Part shown: positions 17,754 through 27,449 of the stretch, piece by piece
Layout: each line of letters opens with the position of its first letter
How positions within the stretch are numbered: position 1 is the stretch's first letter
Assembly: GCA_009889605.1 (NCBI GenBank)
Contig: WUQU01000154.1
Coordinates: 1-33,897, forward strand
Reading direction: 5' to 3'
Length of the DNA stretch: 33,897 bases
Source of the DNA: Candidatus Bathyarchaeota archaeon
GTDB taxonomy: Archaea > Thermoproteota > Bathyarchaeia > Bathyarchaeales > Bathycorpusculaceae
Translations under genes and position numbers: made by a program
The notes under the pieces: generated by a model
Database searches by the model: none
What the model was told of the DNA's origin: nothing
What the model saw: the letters and a program-made list of their open reading frames with translations, nothing else

Positions 17754-18284
17754 TCACAGGGGCATCCGCTTTCCTTTGAACCATACCTTGGCAAGTTCAT
17801 CGTAGTTCGGGAAAACTTTCTTTAAGATTGGGATATACATTTGCACTTCCTCGTCAGTCAAATATTGAAACTGGTATTCCCCCATGTACGGCGATGGTTC
17901 ACCTTCTCTTGTTATGAATTCTATGTGCATGAAAGGGTCTCCACGCTTAATTGTTATGGGACAACGGTCGTTGCTTAAATTCACAATCTCAAGGGCAAGT
18001 CTTCCAACAAAGCCGCTGTGAACCTTCGCCGCGTTTAAGAATGATAAGCCCATTCTTCCATACTTGCTTTTGGCGGTCAGATGGGCAACATAGTTTGGCG
18101 GTGTGAAAACTATTTCGTAGGATATGAGGTTTTTATGCTCCAGATAATGTAGGGTGGTTTCATCTTTGACTGTTAGGATGTAGCCGTCTCCATCAAGCAA
18201 ATTATAGTCGTAGGGGTATATGCACTTATAATTCTCTATGAGTTCTTTCAACTTATCTTTTCCAATTATACACATGGCAAACAC
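17754..18284 (-). CDS. dCTP deaminase / dUTPase superfamily protein
   Basis: YDYNLLDGDGYILTV, LTAKSKYGRMGLSFLNAAKVHSGFVGRLALEIVNLS; family fold clear, specificity uncertain. Confidence 0.8.
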   Translation of the reverse strand: MFAMCIIGKDKLKELIENYKCIYPYDYNLLDGDGYILTVKDETTLHYLEHKNLISYEIVFTPPNYVAHLTAKSKYGRMGLSFLNAAKVHSGFVGRLALEIVNLSNDRCPITIKRGDPFMHIEFITREGEPSPYMGEYQFQYLTDEEVQMYIPILKKVFPNYDELAKVWFKGKRMPL

Positions 18285-18350
18285 GCCTCAAAGCTTTTCC
18301 AGTAATAGTGAAGCCTTCAGTTATATATTTTTCCGAAATTAACACATAAT

Positions 18351-18974
18351 TCAAACTTGCCTAAGGACTGCTTGAATAAGCAGGATTGTTTCAAAAAAGG
18401 GAAGGTCACGCTTTGCAATAATCTCTGTCTCAAACCCATTCTTAGAAAACAAGTCTAATGTTTTACTGGCATCTGCTAGGGTAGACTGCATTAATAGGAC
18501 GCGCCCACCGCTTCTCAAGTGTTTTGGAACTTCGCATATGAAGCGATCAATAACTGCCCGCCCATCAACGCCTCCACACCACGCCCTTGCAAGCCAATCT
18601 TCTCCTTCACGGGGTTCAGAAGGCAAGTAAGGAGCATTAAACATGATTAAATCAAACTTTTGCGCAATTCTTATTGGAGCAAACAAGTCGCCTTGAACAA
18701 AAAACATTTTGTCCGCCACATAGTTTAGCTTGGCGTTTTCCTTTGCACAACGTACTGCATACGGGTTTATATCCACCGCCAAAACCATCGAAGCCTTTTC
18801 CGCAGCCACTATGCTCAAAATTCCGCATCCAGCGCCCATGTCAAGAACCCTTTCACCTTTCCCAAGGGTTAGGTTTTCAGCGAAGAGAAAAGAATCTTCA
18901 GCTGGCTCGTAGACACCGTTCCAAACATTAAAAGCGTAATTATTGAAGAACACTTTTTTAGCTGGCGAGCGCAT
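18351..18974 (-). CDS. HemK2/PrmC-like class I SAM-dependent methyltransferase
   Basis: VYEPAEDSFLFAENL; VLDMGAGCGILSIVAA; MFNAPYLPS (NPPY-type motif); adjacent to ksgA as in many archaea. Confidence 0.9.
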   Translation of the reverse strand: MRSPAKKVFFNNYAFNVWNGVYEPAEDSFLFAENLTLGKGERVLDMGAGCGILSIVAAEKASMVLAVDINPYAVRCAKENAKLNYVADKMFFVQGDLFAPIRIAQKFDLIMFNAPYLPSEPREGEDWLARAWCGGVDGRAVIDRFICEVPKHLRSGGRVLLMQSTLADASKTLDLFSKNGFETEIIAKRDLPFFETILLIQAVLRQV

Positions 18975-19776
18975 TTGCCAGTACCCCGAAGTCTTCAGGA
19001 GCTAACTCTCTCACGCGTCTATCGTGAAATGGGAGAGAATCTGCAGCCTTAACAGTCTCTTCTGCGGATGAGTAACACATCCTTATGAAAGGTTGGACAG
19101 CGTTTCTAACCTTTCTATTGCGCTGTGTAAAAAGCGCTTGCACGAGGCGTTCAAAGAACGGGTAATTTTTCACTTGTAAAGGTGGGGAACTTTTAGGCGT
19201 AAAACGTAGGATTACGGAGTCAACTTGGGGCGGAGGATAAAACATCCATTTAGGCACTTCTTCGAAGAGTTCAATTTCAAAGTGGTAATATGCCAAGACG
19301 CTTAACCATCCATAGTCTTCGCTTCCGATGGGCGCCACAAGGCGGTTTGCAAACTCCTTCTGGAAGACTAGAACTGCACAAGCAAATTTTTTGTTGAAAA
19401 GCCAATTGAGCAAAGCCGAAGAGATGTTGTAAGGAGGGATGGAAACAATTTTAGTGAATTGGGGTATTGGCGTTTTGAGTATGTCGCCTTCCAAAACTTC
19501 CACGTTAGAAAAGCCCTTTAGGTTTTCCCGTAAAACCTTCGCAATTTTCGAGTCGAGTTCCACAGCCAAAACTTTTCGACACTTTCCAGCGAGGAAACGG
19601 GTTAAAAAACCAATGCCGGCGCCAATATCCAGTACAGTATCGTCGTGGGTAAGCGAAGCATATTCAGCTAAAAGTTGAAAAATTAACGGTTCAACCATGA
19701 AGTGTTGTCCCAAACTTTTCTTCGGGAATATTCGATATCTTCGAAGGAGATACTTCGTTTCCTCAAGCAGGCTCAT
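18958..19776 (-). CDS. ksgA: 16S rRNA dimethyladenosine transferase (KsgA/Dim1)
   Basis: KSLGQHFMVEP; VLDIGAGIGFLTRFLA; VSIPPYNISSALLNWL; VLVFQKEFANRLVAPIGSEDYGWLSVLAYYHF. Confidence 0.96.
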   Translation of the reverse strand: MSLLEETKYLLRRYRIFPKKSLGQHFMVEPLIFQLLAEYASLTHDDTVLDIGAGIGFLTRFLAGKCRKVLAVELDSKIAKVLRENLKGFSNVEVLEGDILKTPIPQFTKIVSIPPYNISSALLNWLFNKKFACAVLVFQKEFANRLVAPIGSEDYGWLSVLAYYHFEIELFEEVPKWMFYPPPQVDSVILRFTPKSSPPLQVKNYPFFERLVQALFTQRNRKVRNAVQPFIRMCYSSAEETVKAADSLPFHDRRVRELAPEDFGVLANALAS

Positions 19777-19798
19777 GAACGCTTTAACCAGCCGGTTT

Positions 19799-20365
19799 TC
19801 AATGCGCCCTAGTAAACAGTCTATATTTGCTTTCGCCAGCCAACTCTTCCAGAATCCTTTTAGTGATTAACTTCACAGGATTAGGCACTTCGGTGCGTTT
19901 CTGCAGATCCTCAAAACTTTCGAAAGGTTTCTTTTCCCTTTCGTTGATAACCTGCCACATGTACTTTTTACCTATGCCGGGAATCAGCTCAAGAGCGTGC
20001 ATCCTTGGGGTTATGGCTCGCGCTGTGTTAAAGAAGTTGACAAACCATTTTTCACGGTTAAGCACTATGCGGCTTATAACTGCTGGAAGCTCCATTTTCG
20101 CGGCTGCAGTCAATTCATCGTAGCCTATCCGCCCGATGATGTAGGTGATTTCTTCGCGGGCTTCCTTCCCAACGTAAACGCGGTCATGAGGCTTGAGGGC
20201 AACGCCTTCCTTAACAAGCGCCTCCAAAAGGGTGAAAAATTCCTCACCTATAAGCTGGACAAGGGCGCCTGCTCTGTAACCAGCCCTTCCCATGACGCGA
20301 ACTCCTGGACGACCGTGGGGAAGGAAATCTAGGACATAGGCATACTCTTCGTACCGCTTTTCCAT
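19799..20365 (-). CDS. DUF655 family protein
   Basis: EEYAYVLDFLPHGRPG; LELIPGIGKKYMWQVINEREKKPFESFEDLQKRTEVPNP (HhH-type); conserved archaeal position beside rpoF and ksgA. Confidence 0.93.
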   Translation of the reverse strand: MEKRYEEYAYVLDFLPHGRPGVRVMGRAGYRAGALVQLIGEEFFTLLEALVKEGVALKPHDRVYVGKEAREEITYIIGRIGYDELTAAAKMELPAVISRIVLNREKWFVNFFNTARAITPRMHALELIPGIGKKYMWQVINEREKKPFESFEDLQKRTEVPNPVKLITKRILEELAGESKYRLFTRAH

Positions 20366-20424
20366 TGTATTCGCCTTTTCGCGCTTGTTTGATTTTGCTC
20401 TTAAAAATAGAAAAGACGGAAGTG

Positions 20425-20775
20425 CTATTTCAATTTATGTTCGCTTAAAAGTTTAACTATTTCTTCCAGCTTTGAAGCCTCGATAATCTTGCGTCCTCCA
20501 CCAAGAAAAACTCTAAGCTCTTCCACGCTGCCAGGCATGCAATTAACAATTTGAACAGCTTCAGCGTCTTCTAACTCAAATTCTTTAACAAGTTTCTCAA
20601 CAAGTTTTTCAGCAGTTTCTGCATCACACTTAGAAAACTTGGAAGCATAATCCAACGTGCGCCTTTGGAACTGGTCTAAATTTTCTTCACCAAGTTCTTC
20701 CAGCAACTTTTTAACCTGAGGAACCGTTAGAATTTTTTCCTTACTCTTATCATTTTCGATTTCATGTTTTTCCAA
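20425..20775 (-). CDS. rpoF: DNA-directed RNA polymerase subunit F (Rpo4)
   Basis: Rpb4-like helical protein; TLDYASKFSKCDAETAEKLVEKL...EDAEAVQIVNCMPGSVEELRVFL; L21e-RpoF-DUF655 context. Confidence 0.94.
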   Translation of the reverse strand: MEKHEIENDKSKEKILTVPQVKKLLEELGEENLDQFQRRTLDYASKFSKCDAETAEKLVEKLVKEFELEDAEAVQIVNCMPGSVEELRVFLGGGRKIIEASKLEEIVKLLSEHKLK

Positions 20776-20779
20776 AGTT

Positions 20780-21073
20780 TTAACCTCTATAGGGTTCTAA
20801 ATGTTCAGGTCTAACTATAATTTCTTTAACAGCGTCTCCTTGAGTGACGCTTACGATGTAGCTTCTTCCCCGCTTGCCAACTACTGTGCCTACTCTGCCA
20901 TGGTAACGCCTATGGGGCATTCCTTTTTGAACGCTGGGGTCTATTTTTACAGTTACACTGTTTCCAGGTTGATACTCGTGTAACAGTTTGCTTAGCCGCA
21001 GTTTGCCCTTTTCTCTAGGCTTCTTGCTAAGGAGACGTCGTGTTTTTGAACGGTATCCCTTTGACTTCCTCAT
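20780..21073 (-). CDS. rpl21e: 50S ribosomal protein L21e
   Basis: MRKSKGYRSKTRRLLSKKPREKGKLRLSKLLHEYQPGNSVTVKIDPSVQKGMPHRRYHGRVGTVVGKRGRSYIV. Confidence 0.97.
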   Translation of the reverse strand: MRKSKGYRSKTRRLLSKKPREKGKLRLSKLLHEYQPGNSVTVKIDPSVQKGMPHRRYHGRVGTVVGKRGRSYIVSVTQGDAVKEIIVRPEHLEPYRG

Positions 21074-21087
21074 CTTTCCACCATCCC

Positions 21088-22422
21088 TTAATCTTTCATA
21101 ATTACGTTTAGAACATCAAGTTTTATAGGCTTCGCTTTGCAGTTGAGAATTTCTGAAACGCTTGGGGTTGTTCTTCCATCATCACCAGTCACCAATTCTT
21201 TTACATATAGTCCTCCTTGGCAGCGTATTTTCATTTCGGCCCTTTTCGGCGGCAATCTTCTTACTTTAACCTCGTATATGTGCTTTTCTCGTGTTAGGTC
21301 GGCGCGTCTATGCAGAACACGGGTAGGTGTCCGCTGCTTAACCATGATGTTTGTCAGTTTTTCCTCTAGCAAGCTTATGTCTGCGTCTGTAAGTTCTCTT
21401 TCGAACTCTATGAAGACGCGGTATTCCTTCTGGGCGGACTCTGCCTTCTTCAACCTTCTAACGAAATCCTTATCGACAAAGCGCAAGCTGGAAATTTCCA
21501 CTTTGCCGGCTGCGTGGGCATTCACGCTTTCCTCGAGCTTTTTGAGGTCTAGAAAACGTTTTTTGGGCTGTGAAATTTCTATTACGAAGGGTCTGCCCTT
21601 CCCAAGCATGCGTGCATCTATGTCTTCCCTCCCGGAAGCGTGGAAAAAAGTTTTTGTGCCTTCTGCAGCTTTCAAAAAGGGTTCGCTGATTATTTCCTCT
21701 ACTGATTCTGGATACATTTTTCCAGTCCAGTTACACTTTTCGCAGCCCTTGCCATGGCAACTGGAACAGAACCATTTGGACTGGGGTATACCCCTTACAA
21801 GTTTTTTATAACGCCCAGCTACGTAAAGCGGGTTAACTTGTACTCGTATTTCCTCAGTCACCGGATTAATCACTATGACAACTTCGGGTTTTTGGTATTC
21901 CACGGTTTTGCTGCTGTAAAGGGAGATTTTCTTCCCCAGCAATTTCCCAAATTCGATTCTAAGGTTTTCGCCATATTCAACTTTAAATTTGGCTTTAAAT
22001 TCGTCTTCGCGTTCCTCAACATCCACTGGAAGTTCCACACCGACCAAAAAGTTGCGGTACTCATAATCTTTAAGCTTCTCCAAAGCCTTTTCCACCAGTT
22101 TATCCACAAGGGTGAACTTATTACCGCATAGAAAACAGGTTTTTTGCAGACTTTTCCTTAACACCCGTCTTTTCATTCTATGAAGAATTTCTTCGGCGTT
22201 TTTGGAGAAACCGTTTGTTGCAAGAACTTTGAGTGTACGTATTCCTTCCTCATTTTTTGATTGGGCTAGTGCTTGGGCTTCCATGAGTAAAACGGTTTTT
22301 ATGGCTTTTCCCCTTTCTTCATTTTCCATATTTCGCCCTAAGAAGGCGAATTGCCTCCCCAAACAGTGGTCACATAACGGGTGTTTTTCAAGCATTTCTA
22401 AGGCTTTTTTTAGAATATCCAT
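21088..22422 (-). CDS. pus10: tRNA pseudouridine synthase Pus10
   Basis: HPLCDHCLGRQFAFLGRNMENEERGKAIK; CFLCGN; FFHASGREDIDARMLGKGRPFVIEI; CQGGLYVKELVTGDDGRTTPSVSEIL. Confidence 0.96.
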   Translation of the reverse strand: MDILKKALEMLEKHPLCDHCLGRQFAFLGRNMENEERGKAIKTVLLMEAQALAQSKNEEGIRTLKVLATNGFSKNAEEILHRMKRRVLRKSLQKTCFLCGNKFTLVDKLVEKALEKLKDYEYRNFLVGVELPVDVEEREDEFKAKFKVEYGENLRIEFGKLLGKKISLYSSKTVEYQKPEVVIVINPVTEEIRVQVNPLYVAGRYKKLVRGIPQSKWFCSSCHGKGCEKCNWTGKMYPESVEEIISEPFLKAAEGTKTFFHASGREDIDARMLGKGRPFVIEISQPKKRFLDLKKLEESVNAHAAGKVEISSLRFVDKDFVRRLKKAESAQKEYRVFIEFERELTDADISLLEEKLTNIMVKQRTPTRVLHRRADLTREKHIYEVKVRRLPPKRAEMKIRCQGGLYVKELVTGDDGRTTPSVSEILNCKAKPIKLDVLNVIMKD

Positions 22423-22448
22423 AGAAACTCCTTTAACCAGCAGTAAGC

Positions 22449-23795
22449 TTAACCCATATCTAGGGGCAAGCCTTTACCTAAGAAAGGCAGTTTCTTCTTT
22501 CTCCGAAGGGTTTTCAACATTCTACGCATAAGACTGTACTGTTTAAGAAGTTCTTTAACCTCTTTTTCGCTTGTACCTGAACCTCGCGCCACACGTCTAA
22601 GCCTTGAGGCATTAAAGACTTTGGGGTTTTCCCTTTCTTCAGGAGTCATGGACTGAATTATAACACGCCACTTTTCTAAACGGTCTTCAGCCATGTCAAG
22701 CATTTCTTCAGGCACGTTGTACGACATGCCTGGAAGCATTTTTAAAATCTTTTGGAACGGTCCCATCTTCCGCATGGCCTCGAACTGTTCATACATGTCA
22801 GTTAGGGTGAATTTGCCGCTTAAGATGGCTTTTGCTTTTTTCTCTGGAACCTTTACCTCTGCCTCGCGTACTTTCTCAATTAGGGTTTCTAGGTCGCCCA
22901 TGCCGAGTAGCCGGCCGACAAAGCGGGATGGAACAAAAGGTTCAATGTCTTCAACCTTTTCGCCTGTGCTTATAAACTTTATAGGTGCACCTGTGGCTGC
23001 GACAGCGGATAAGGCGCCTCCGCCTCTTGCTGAACCATCCAGTTTTGTTACGATTATTGAGCCCAGAGAGGTAGCTTCATTGAAAGCTTTGGCTTGCACC
23101 AGTGCCTGTTGACCGATGGTTCCGTCAATAACCAAGATAACTTCATCTGGCCTGATTTTCTCCTCAAGCATTTTCATTTCCTTGATAAGTTCCTGTTCTT
23201 CTTTGTGGCGGCCAGCAGTATCAACTATTATTATGTCCCGGTCGCTGAAGCGTCTTAACCCTTCAATTGCTATTTTAACAGGGTCTTTGGCTTTGGGGTC
23301 TCCATATATGGGCACGTTTACTTTGTTTGCCAACTGCTGAAGTTGCTCGAAGGCGCCTGGGCGATAAGTGTCTACGCATATTAAGGCGGGTTTTAAGCCT
23401 CTTTTTTGGAAGTATCTGGCAAGTTTGGCTGCTGCGGTTGTTTTTCCAGAACCTTGAATGCCCACAAGCAGTATTACCTTTCTTTTACCAGGCTCAACTT
23501 TTAGGGAAACAGGTTTTTCGCCTAGAAAACGCGTCAACTCTTCATAAACAACTTTAATCACGTGTTCGCGGCGCGAAACTCCTGGTGGAACCTTTTCTTT
23601 TAGGGCTCTTTCTTCTATGCGTTTGGAAATGTCGAGGACAAGTTGAACGTTTACGTCAGCCTGCAATAAAGCCCTCTGCACGTCTCGGACAAGCTCTTTA
23701 ACAGCTGCCTCATCCACAACCGCAGCTCTGAAAATTTTCCTCAATGCTTCATGAAGAGATGAACCAAGACGTTCTAAGGCCATAACTGTCTCCAA
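22449..23795 (-). CDS. srp54: Signal recognition particle GTPase SRP54
   Basis: LLVGIQGSGKTTAAAKLARYF; VDTYRPGAFEQL; DTAGRH; TKLDGSARGGGALS; M-domain MLPGMSYNVPEEMLDMAEDRLEKWRVIIQSMTPEE. Confidence 0.97.
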   Translation of the reverse strand: METVMALERLGSSLHEALRKIFRAAVVDEAAVKELVRDVQRALLQADVNVQLVLDISKRIEERALKEKVPPGVSRREHVIKVVYEELTRFLGEKPVSLKVEPGKRKVILLVGIQGSGKTTAAAKLARYFQKRGLKPALICVDTYRPGAFEQLQQLANKVNVPIYGDPKAKDPVKIAIEGLRRFSDRDIIIVDTAGRHKEEQELIKEMKMLEEKIRPDEVILVIDGTIGQQALVQAKAFNEATSLGSIIVTKLDGSARGGGALSAVAATGAPIKFISTGEKVEDIEPFVPSRFVGRLLGMGDLETLIEKVREAEVKVPEKKAKAILSGKFTLTDMYEQFEAMRKMGPFQKILKMLPGMSYNVPEEMLDMAEDRLEKWRVIIQSMTPEERENPKVFNASRLRRVARGSGTSEKEVKELLKQYSLMRRMLKTLRRKKKLPFLGKGLPLDMG

Positions 23796-23900
23796 ACTTA
23801 AGACTGTTAACCCCCTTAAATACGTTTTAACTTTTAGGGTAAGATTCGGAAACTTCTTTTACCACGGAAGAGCTTTACTTGACTGAGTGACCGTTCAAAG

Positions 23901-26021
23901 ATGGAAATGCAATACATCTGTCGCCGATGCGGAGAAACCTATTCATTAAACGATTATTTGAAGAGCCGTTTTTGCGAAAACTGCGGAACCCTACTCATCA
24001 AAAAAGTGGTTTATGAAACATCAAAGAAGAAAGCAGAGACAAAAACGGAGGATCATTTACAAGGGTTAGTTAAAGAGTTTTTTCCATACTCGAATTTTCG
24101 CCCCTTCCAGCTTAAAGCCATAAAATTCGCCTACGAAACCATTAGAAATGGCAAGGTTGGTTTGCTTTCTTCCCCATGCGGCACTGGAAAATCCATTTCA
24201 GTTTTAACAGCCTTCTTTGCAGCCAGAGAACTCAACCCTTCAACGGGAAGACTTTTGGTTTTAACGCGCACGAAAAATCAGTTAGAAATCTACTCTAGAG
24301 AACTCAAAAACATTAAGGACTACTGCGGCGCAAGTTTTTCAGCATCGATTTTTAAAAGCAAAAAGGAAATGTGCCCCTACGCTTTTGAAGACTTGAAACT
24401 TAGAGATGTAAGCTATAGAGATTTTATTTACTACTGCAAGGGTTTAAAGGATGGCGCCTTCGGCAAAACATGCGAATACTTTGACAAAACTTATGAAGGG
24501 TGGAAGACAAGTTGGCACGCCTACAATGTCGTAAGCAAAATCAGAAAAATGGGGCCGTTAATGCCAGACGAGGTTTATGGGGTATGCCGTGACGAAGGAT
24601 TATGCCCCTATGAAGTCACAAAGATCTTAACAAAATATGCAGACGTCATTATAGGCAACTACAATTATATCCTCGTAGAAGCCATCCGCGTCTCAGTTTT
24701 GGGCAAAGCGGGCATACATATTGAAGACATAAACTGTGTATTCGATGAAGCCCACAGCTTGCCCTACTATGCAGCGGGCATATTATCAGAAGAACTTTCA
24801 TCAAGGTCTGTGCGCAGAGCTAGTAGGGAAGTAAAAACCTTTGGAATTGACGATTTTGGTCTTCTAGAAGCCTTGCACGAAAGCATGGTTAATTTTGGGA
24901 AGCAGGTTTACAGAAATTACGGATTAGATGTAGAACACATTGTTGAAGGAGAAACCCTACTCGATGCTTTGGCTAGAAAACTTAAAGTTGACGGTAAAAA
25001 GCTTCTGGAAATTATTCACGAACTCGCCGACAAAGGTGAAGAGGTCCGTCAAAAAAGAAGCGAAATGGGTAGAAGCCCAGTTTCTTATCTTTCTCGCTGC
25101 GCAGAGTTTCTTATGAAGTGGGCAAGCCTAACAGGTCCAAGCTACGTAAGATATGTGAAGGTTGAGGGTGACAGAGGCAAAAGGAAAAAGGTGATGCTTG
25201 GAATCAGATGCCTAGATCCGGCTTTAGCGGCAAATGTTATCAACGAGCTCCGCTCCGCCATACTCATGTCTGGAACCCTCTGGAACCCAGACTATTACGT
25301 AGACGTTTTGGGCATAGAAAGGAACCGTTGCCGAAGCCTAGAGCTTCCCAGCCCATTTCCGCCAGAGAACAGGCTTATTGTAGTGGATGAGTCGGTTACA
25401 ACAAAATTTGAAAAACGCAACGAGGAGCAATGGAGGAGAATAGCGGCACACCTTAACCAAGTAATCCAAAAAGTTGGTGGCAGAATCGCCGTTTATTTCC
25501 CATCCTACGAGATAATGCAAAAGATTGCCAGAGCCCTAAACCATAATTTGCCAATACTTGTTGAGGAAAAGAAAACAAGGATCTTTGATGTACTAAGGTT
25601 TTTAAGAGAAAACACCCAATGCGTGGTCTTAGGCGTTGCAAGAGGAAAAATAAGCGAAGGAGTTGACATGACCATTGAAGGACGAAGCATGCTTTCAGCA
25701 GTCATCCTCGTGGGACTGCCATTCCCGAAGAAGACAGAGCTTCAAACAGCTCTATACCAGTATTTTAGAGAGAAATTTGGGGAAAAAGCCATTGAATATG
25801 CAAACAACATTCCATGCTTAAATGCTTTAGCTCAATCAGCTGGAAGACTTTTGCGCAGTCCCGAGGACAGGGGAATAATAATCCTCATGGATATGCGTGC
25901 AGCAGGAAGCTTCAAGCATATGCTTCCAGAAGAATGGAGAAACGAGTTAAAACCACATTACAACATTGAAAAAATCCTTGAGAGAATAGAAGAGTTCATG
26001 GCGCAAAAACCAGAGGCATAG
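23901..26021 (+). CDS. XPD/Rad3-type ATP-dependent DNA helicase with N-terminal zinc ribbon
   Basis: Walker A SSPCGTGKSISV; VFDEAHSLP; candidate Fe-S cysteines (CPYAF, YYCKG, TCEYF, VCRDEGLCPYE); GVARGKISEGVDM; QSAGRLLRSPEDRG; N-terminal CRRC...CENC. Confidence 0.92.
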   Translation: MEMQYICRRCGETYSLNDYLKSRFCENCGTLLIKKVVYETSKKKAETKTEDHLQGLVKEFFPYSNFRPFQLKAIKFAYETIRNGKVGLLSSPCGTGKSISVLTAFFAARELNPSTGRLLVLTRTKNQLEIYSRELKNIKDYCGASFSASIFKSKKEMCPYAFEDLKLRDVSYRDFIYYCKGLKDGAFGKTCEYFDKTYEGWKTSWHAYNVVSKIRKMGPLMPDEVYGVCRDEGLCPYEVTKILTKYADVIIGNYNYILVEAIRVSVLGKAGIHIEDINCVFDEAHSLPYYAAGILSEELSSRSVRRASREVKTFGIDDFGLLEALHESMVNFGKQVYRNYGLDVEHIVEGETLLDALARKLKVDGKKLLEIIHELADKGEEVRQKRSEMGRSPVSYLSRCAEFLMKWASLTGPSYVRYVKVEGDRGKRKKVMLGIRCLDPALAANVINELRSAILMSGTLWNPDYYVDVLGIERNRCRSLELPSPFPPENRLIVVDESVTTKFEKRNEEQWRRIAAHLNQVIQKVGGRIAVYFPSYEIMQKIARALNHNLPILVEEKKTRIFDVLRFLRENTQCVVLGVARGKISEGVDMTIEGRSMLSAVILVGLPFPKKTELQTALYQYFREKFGEKAIEYANNIPCLNALAQSAGRLLRSPEDRGIIILMDMRAAGSFKHMLPEEWRNELKPHYNIEKILERIEEFMAQKPEA

Positions 26022-26087
26022 CCTACCTATTAATTCCATAAGCCTTTTACATTGAAAAAGACATAATATTTAGACGGAGGATTTTGT

Positions 26088-26834
26088 TTGAACTCGGACA
26101 TAAGAATTATTGAAAAAAAGGAAATTCCAAAGGGAGCGTTTATGCTTTTCGGCTTCCCAGATGTGGGGCTGGTCGGCGTAATAGCAGCATCTCACTTGAT
26201 TTCGGAGCTTAACCTAACAGAAGTTGCATATATCGATTCGCGGTTACTGCCGCCAGTAATAGTGCTCCATGAAGGACTTTCCCACTCGCCGATAAGAATT
26301 TTCGGAAACCACCAGATTCTTTTGGCAGTATCTGAGATTCCTTTACGCGAAGACCTAGTATACCCAATAATACATTCCATAATTGATTGGGGTAAAGAAA
26401 AGGAAGTCAAAATGATGATTTCATTAGGCGGCATACCCGTCCAAGAAAGGCAAGACCTTGAAGAGCTAAAGGTTTTCGCCGCCGCCTCAAACCCTGAAAC
26501 CTTGAAAATAGCCAAAGATAAAAACTTAGAAGTGCTGATGGAGGGCTACATGGTTGGCCCGCAAGCAATTATGCTCCAATACTGTGCAACCTTAGGTTTG
26601 CCAGCCTTAACTCTGCTTGCCCAATGTTTCTTCAACTACCCAGATCCAGAAGCCGCGGCGAAAGCGTTAGAACAATTAATGAACATTACAGGTTTGAAGG
26701 TTAACATTTCAACGCTTATTGAGAAAGGCGAAGAAATTCGCTTAAAGGCTAGGGACATGATGAAGCGAACTCAGCAGGAACTCACAAAGATGAGGAAAAC
26801 CCAAGAATATGATATACCATTATACGTCTCATAA
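26088..26834 (+). CDS. Proteasome assembly chaperone (PAC2) family protein
   Basis: GFPDVGLVGVIAASHLISELNLTEVAYIDSRLLPP; SLGGIPVQERQ; GYMVGPQAIMLQYC; TTG start. Confidence 0.92.
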   Translation: MNSDIRIIEKKEIPKGAFMLFGFPDVGLVGVIAASHLISELNLTEVAYIDSRLLPPVIVLHEGLSHSPIRIFGNHQILLAVSEIPLREDLVYPIIHSIIDWGKEKEVKMMISLGGIPVQERQDLEELKVFAAASNPETLKIAKDKNLEVLMEGYMVGPQAIMLQYCATLGLPALTLLAQCFFNYPDPEAAAKALEQLMNITGLKVNISTLIEKGEEIRLKARDMMKRTQQELTKMRKTQEYDIPLYVS

Positions 26835-26853
26835 AGAGAGGAGGAGTGGCAAA

Positions 26854-27300
26854 ATGGCGGCAAGCAAGAGAAAGAGGTCAATTTTCGACATAATGGATGA
26901 ATATTTTGAAAGCATGGAAGACTGGGCGGAAAGTATGATGGAAAGCATTATGGAAAAGCCAAGCTGGAACTACAAAGCTTGCACTATGGAGCCCCTCCGC
27001 AACATCGTAGTAACAAGTGACAAAGTCATAGTCACTGTGGATTTGCCATATGCCGCACAAAACACTGTTCAAGTCAAGCCGATAAGCAAGGACACCATCG
27101 AAATTTCAGCTCAGATGAGGAGAAAAATAAGCTTCGACGATTTTGGGATAACCCACTATAAAGGTGAATTCCAAAGATTCCACTGTCAAACACGTATTCC
27201 AGTGCCAGTTTACATGGACCGCATGGAAGTTCACTTCAAAAAGGGAATACTGGAAATTCATTTGCCCAGAAAACATGAGTATGAAATCCCGATAGAATGA
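26854..27300 (+). CDS. Hsp20/alpha-crystallin family small heat-shock protein
   Basis: PLRNIVVTSDKVIVTVDLPYAAQNTVQVKPISKDTIEISAQM...FQRFHCQTRIPVPVYMDRMEVHFKKGILEIHLPR. ATG at 26854 follows gaggagtggc. Confidence 0.92.
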   Translation: MAASKRKRSIFDIMDEYFESMEDWAESMMESIMEKPSWNYKACTMEPLRNIVVTSDKVIVTVDLPYAAQNTVQVKPISKDTIEISAQMRRKISFDDFGITHYKGEFQRFHCQTRIPVPVYMDRMEVHFKKGILEIHLPRKHEYEIPIE

Positions 27301-27449
27301 AGCCTCAGCCATCCCCATAAGTCTTCACAAATCAGACGGCTCTTCTTGCATCATCGGCTCCAAAGAAAGATTCACAAAGGGACAGATAAGCTTAATGAAA
27401 AATCTTAAAACACTAGCAAAAGTAATCATAAGCTTGGCTGGTGCCATAG

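Noticed and set aside
21137-21811. 224 aa plus-strand ORF opposite pus10
   Set aside because: Low-complexity Ser/Leu-rich shadow ORF fully inside the conserved Pus10 gene.
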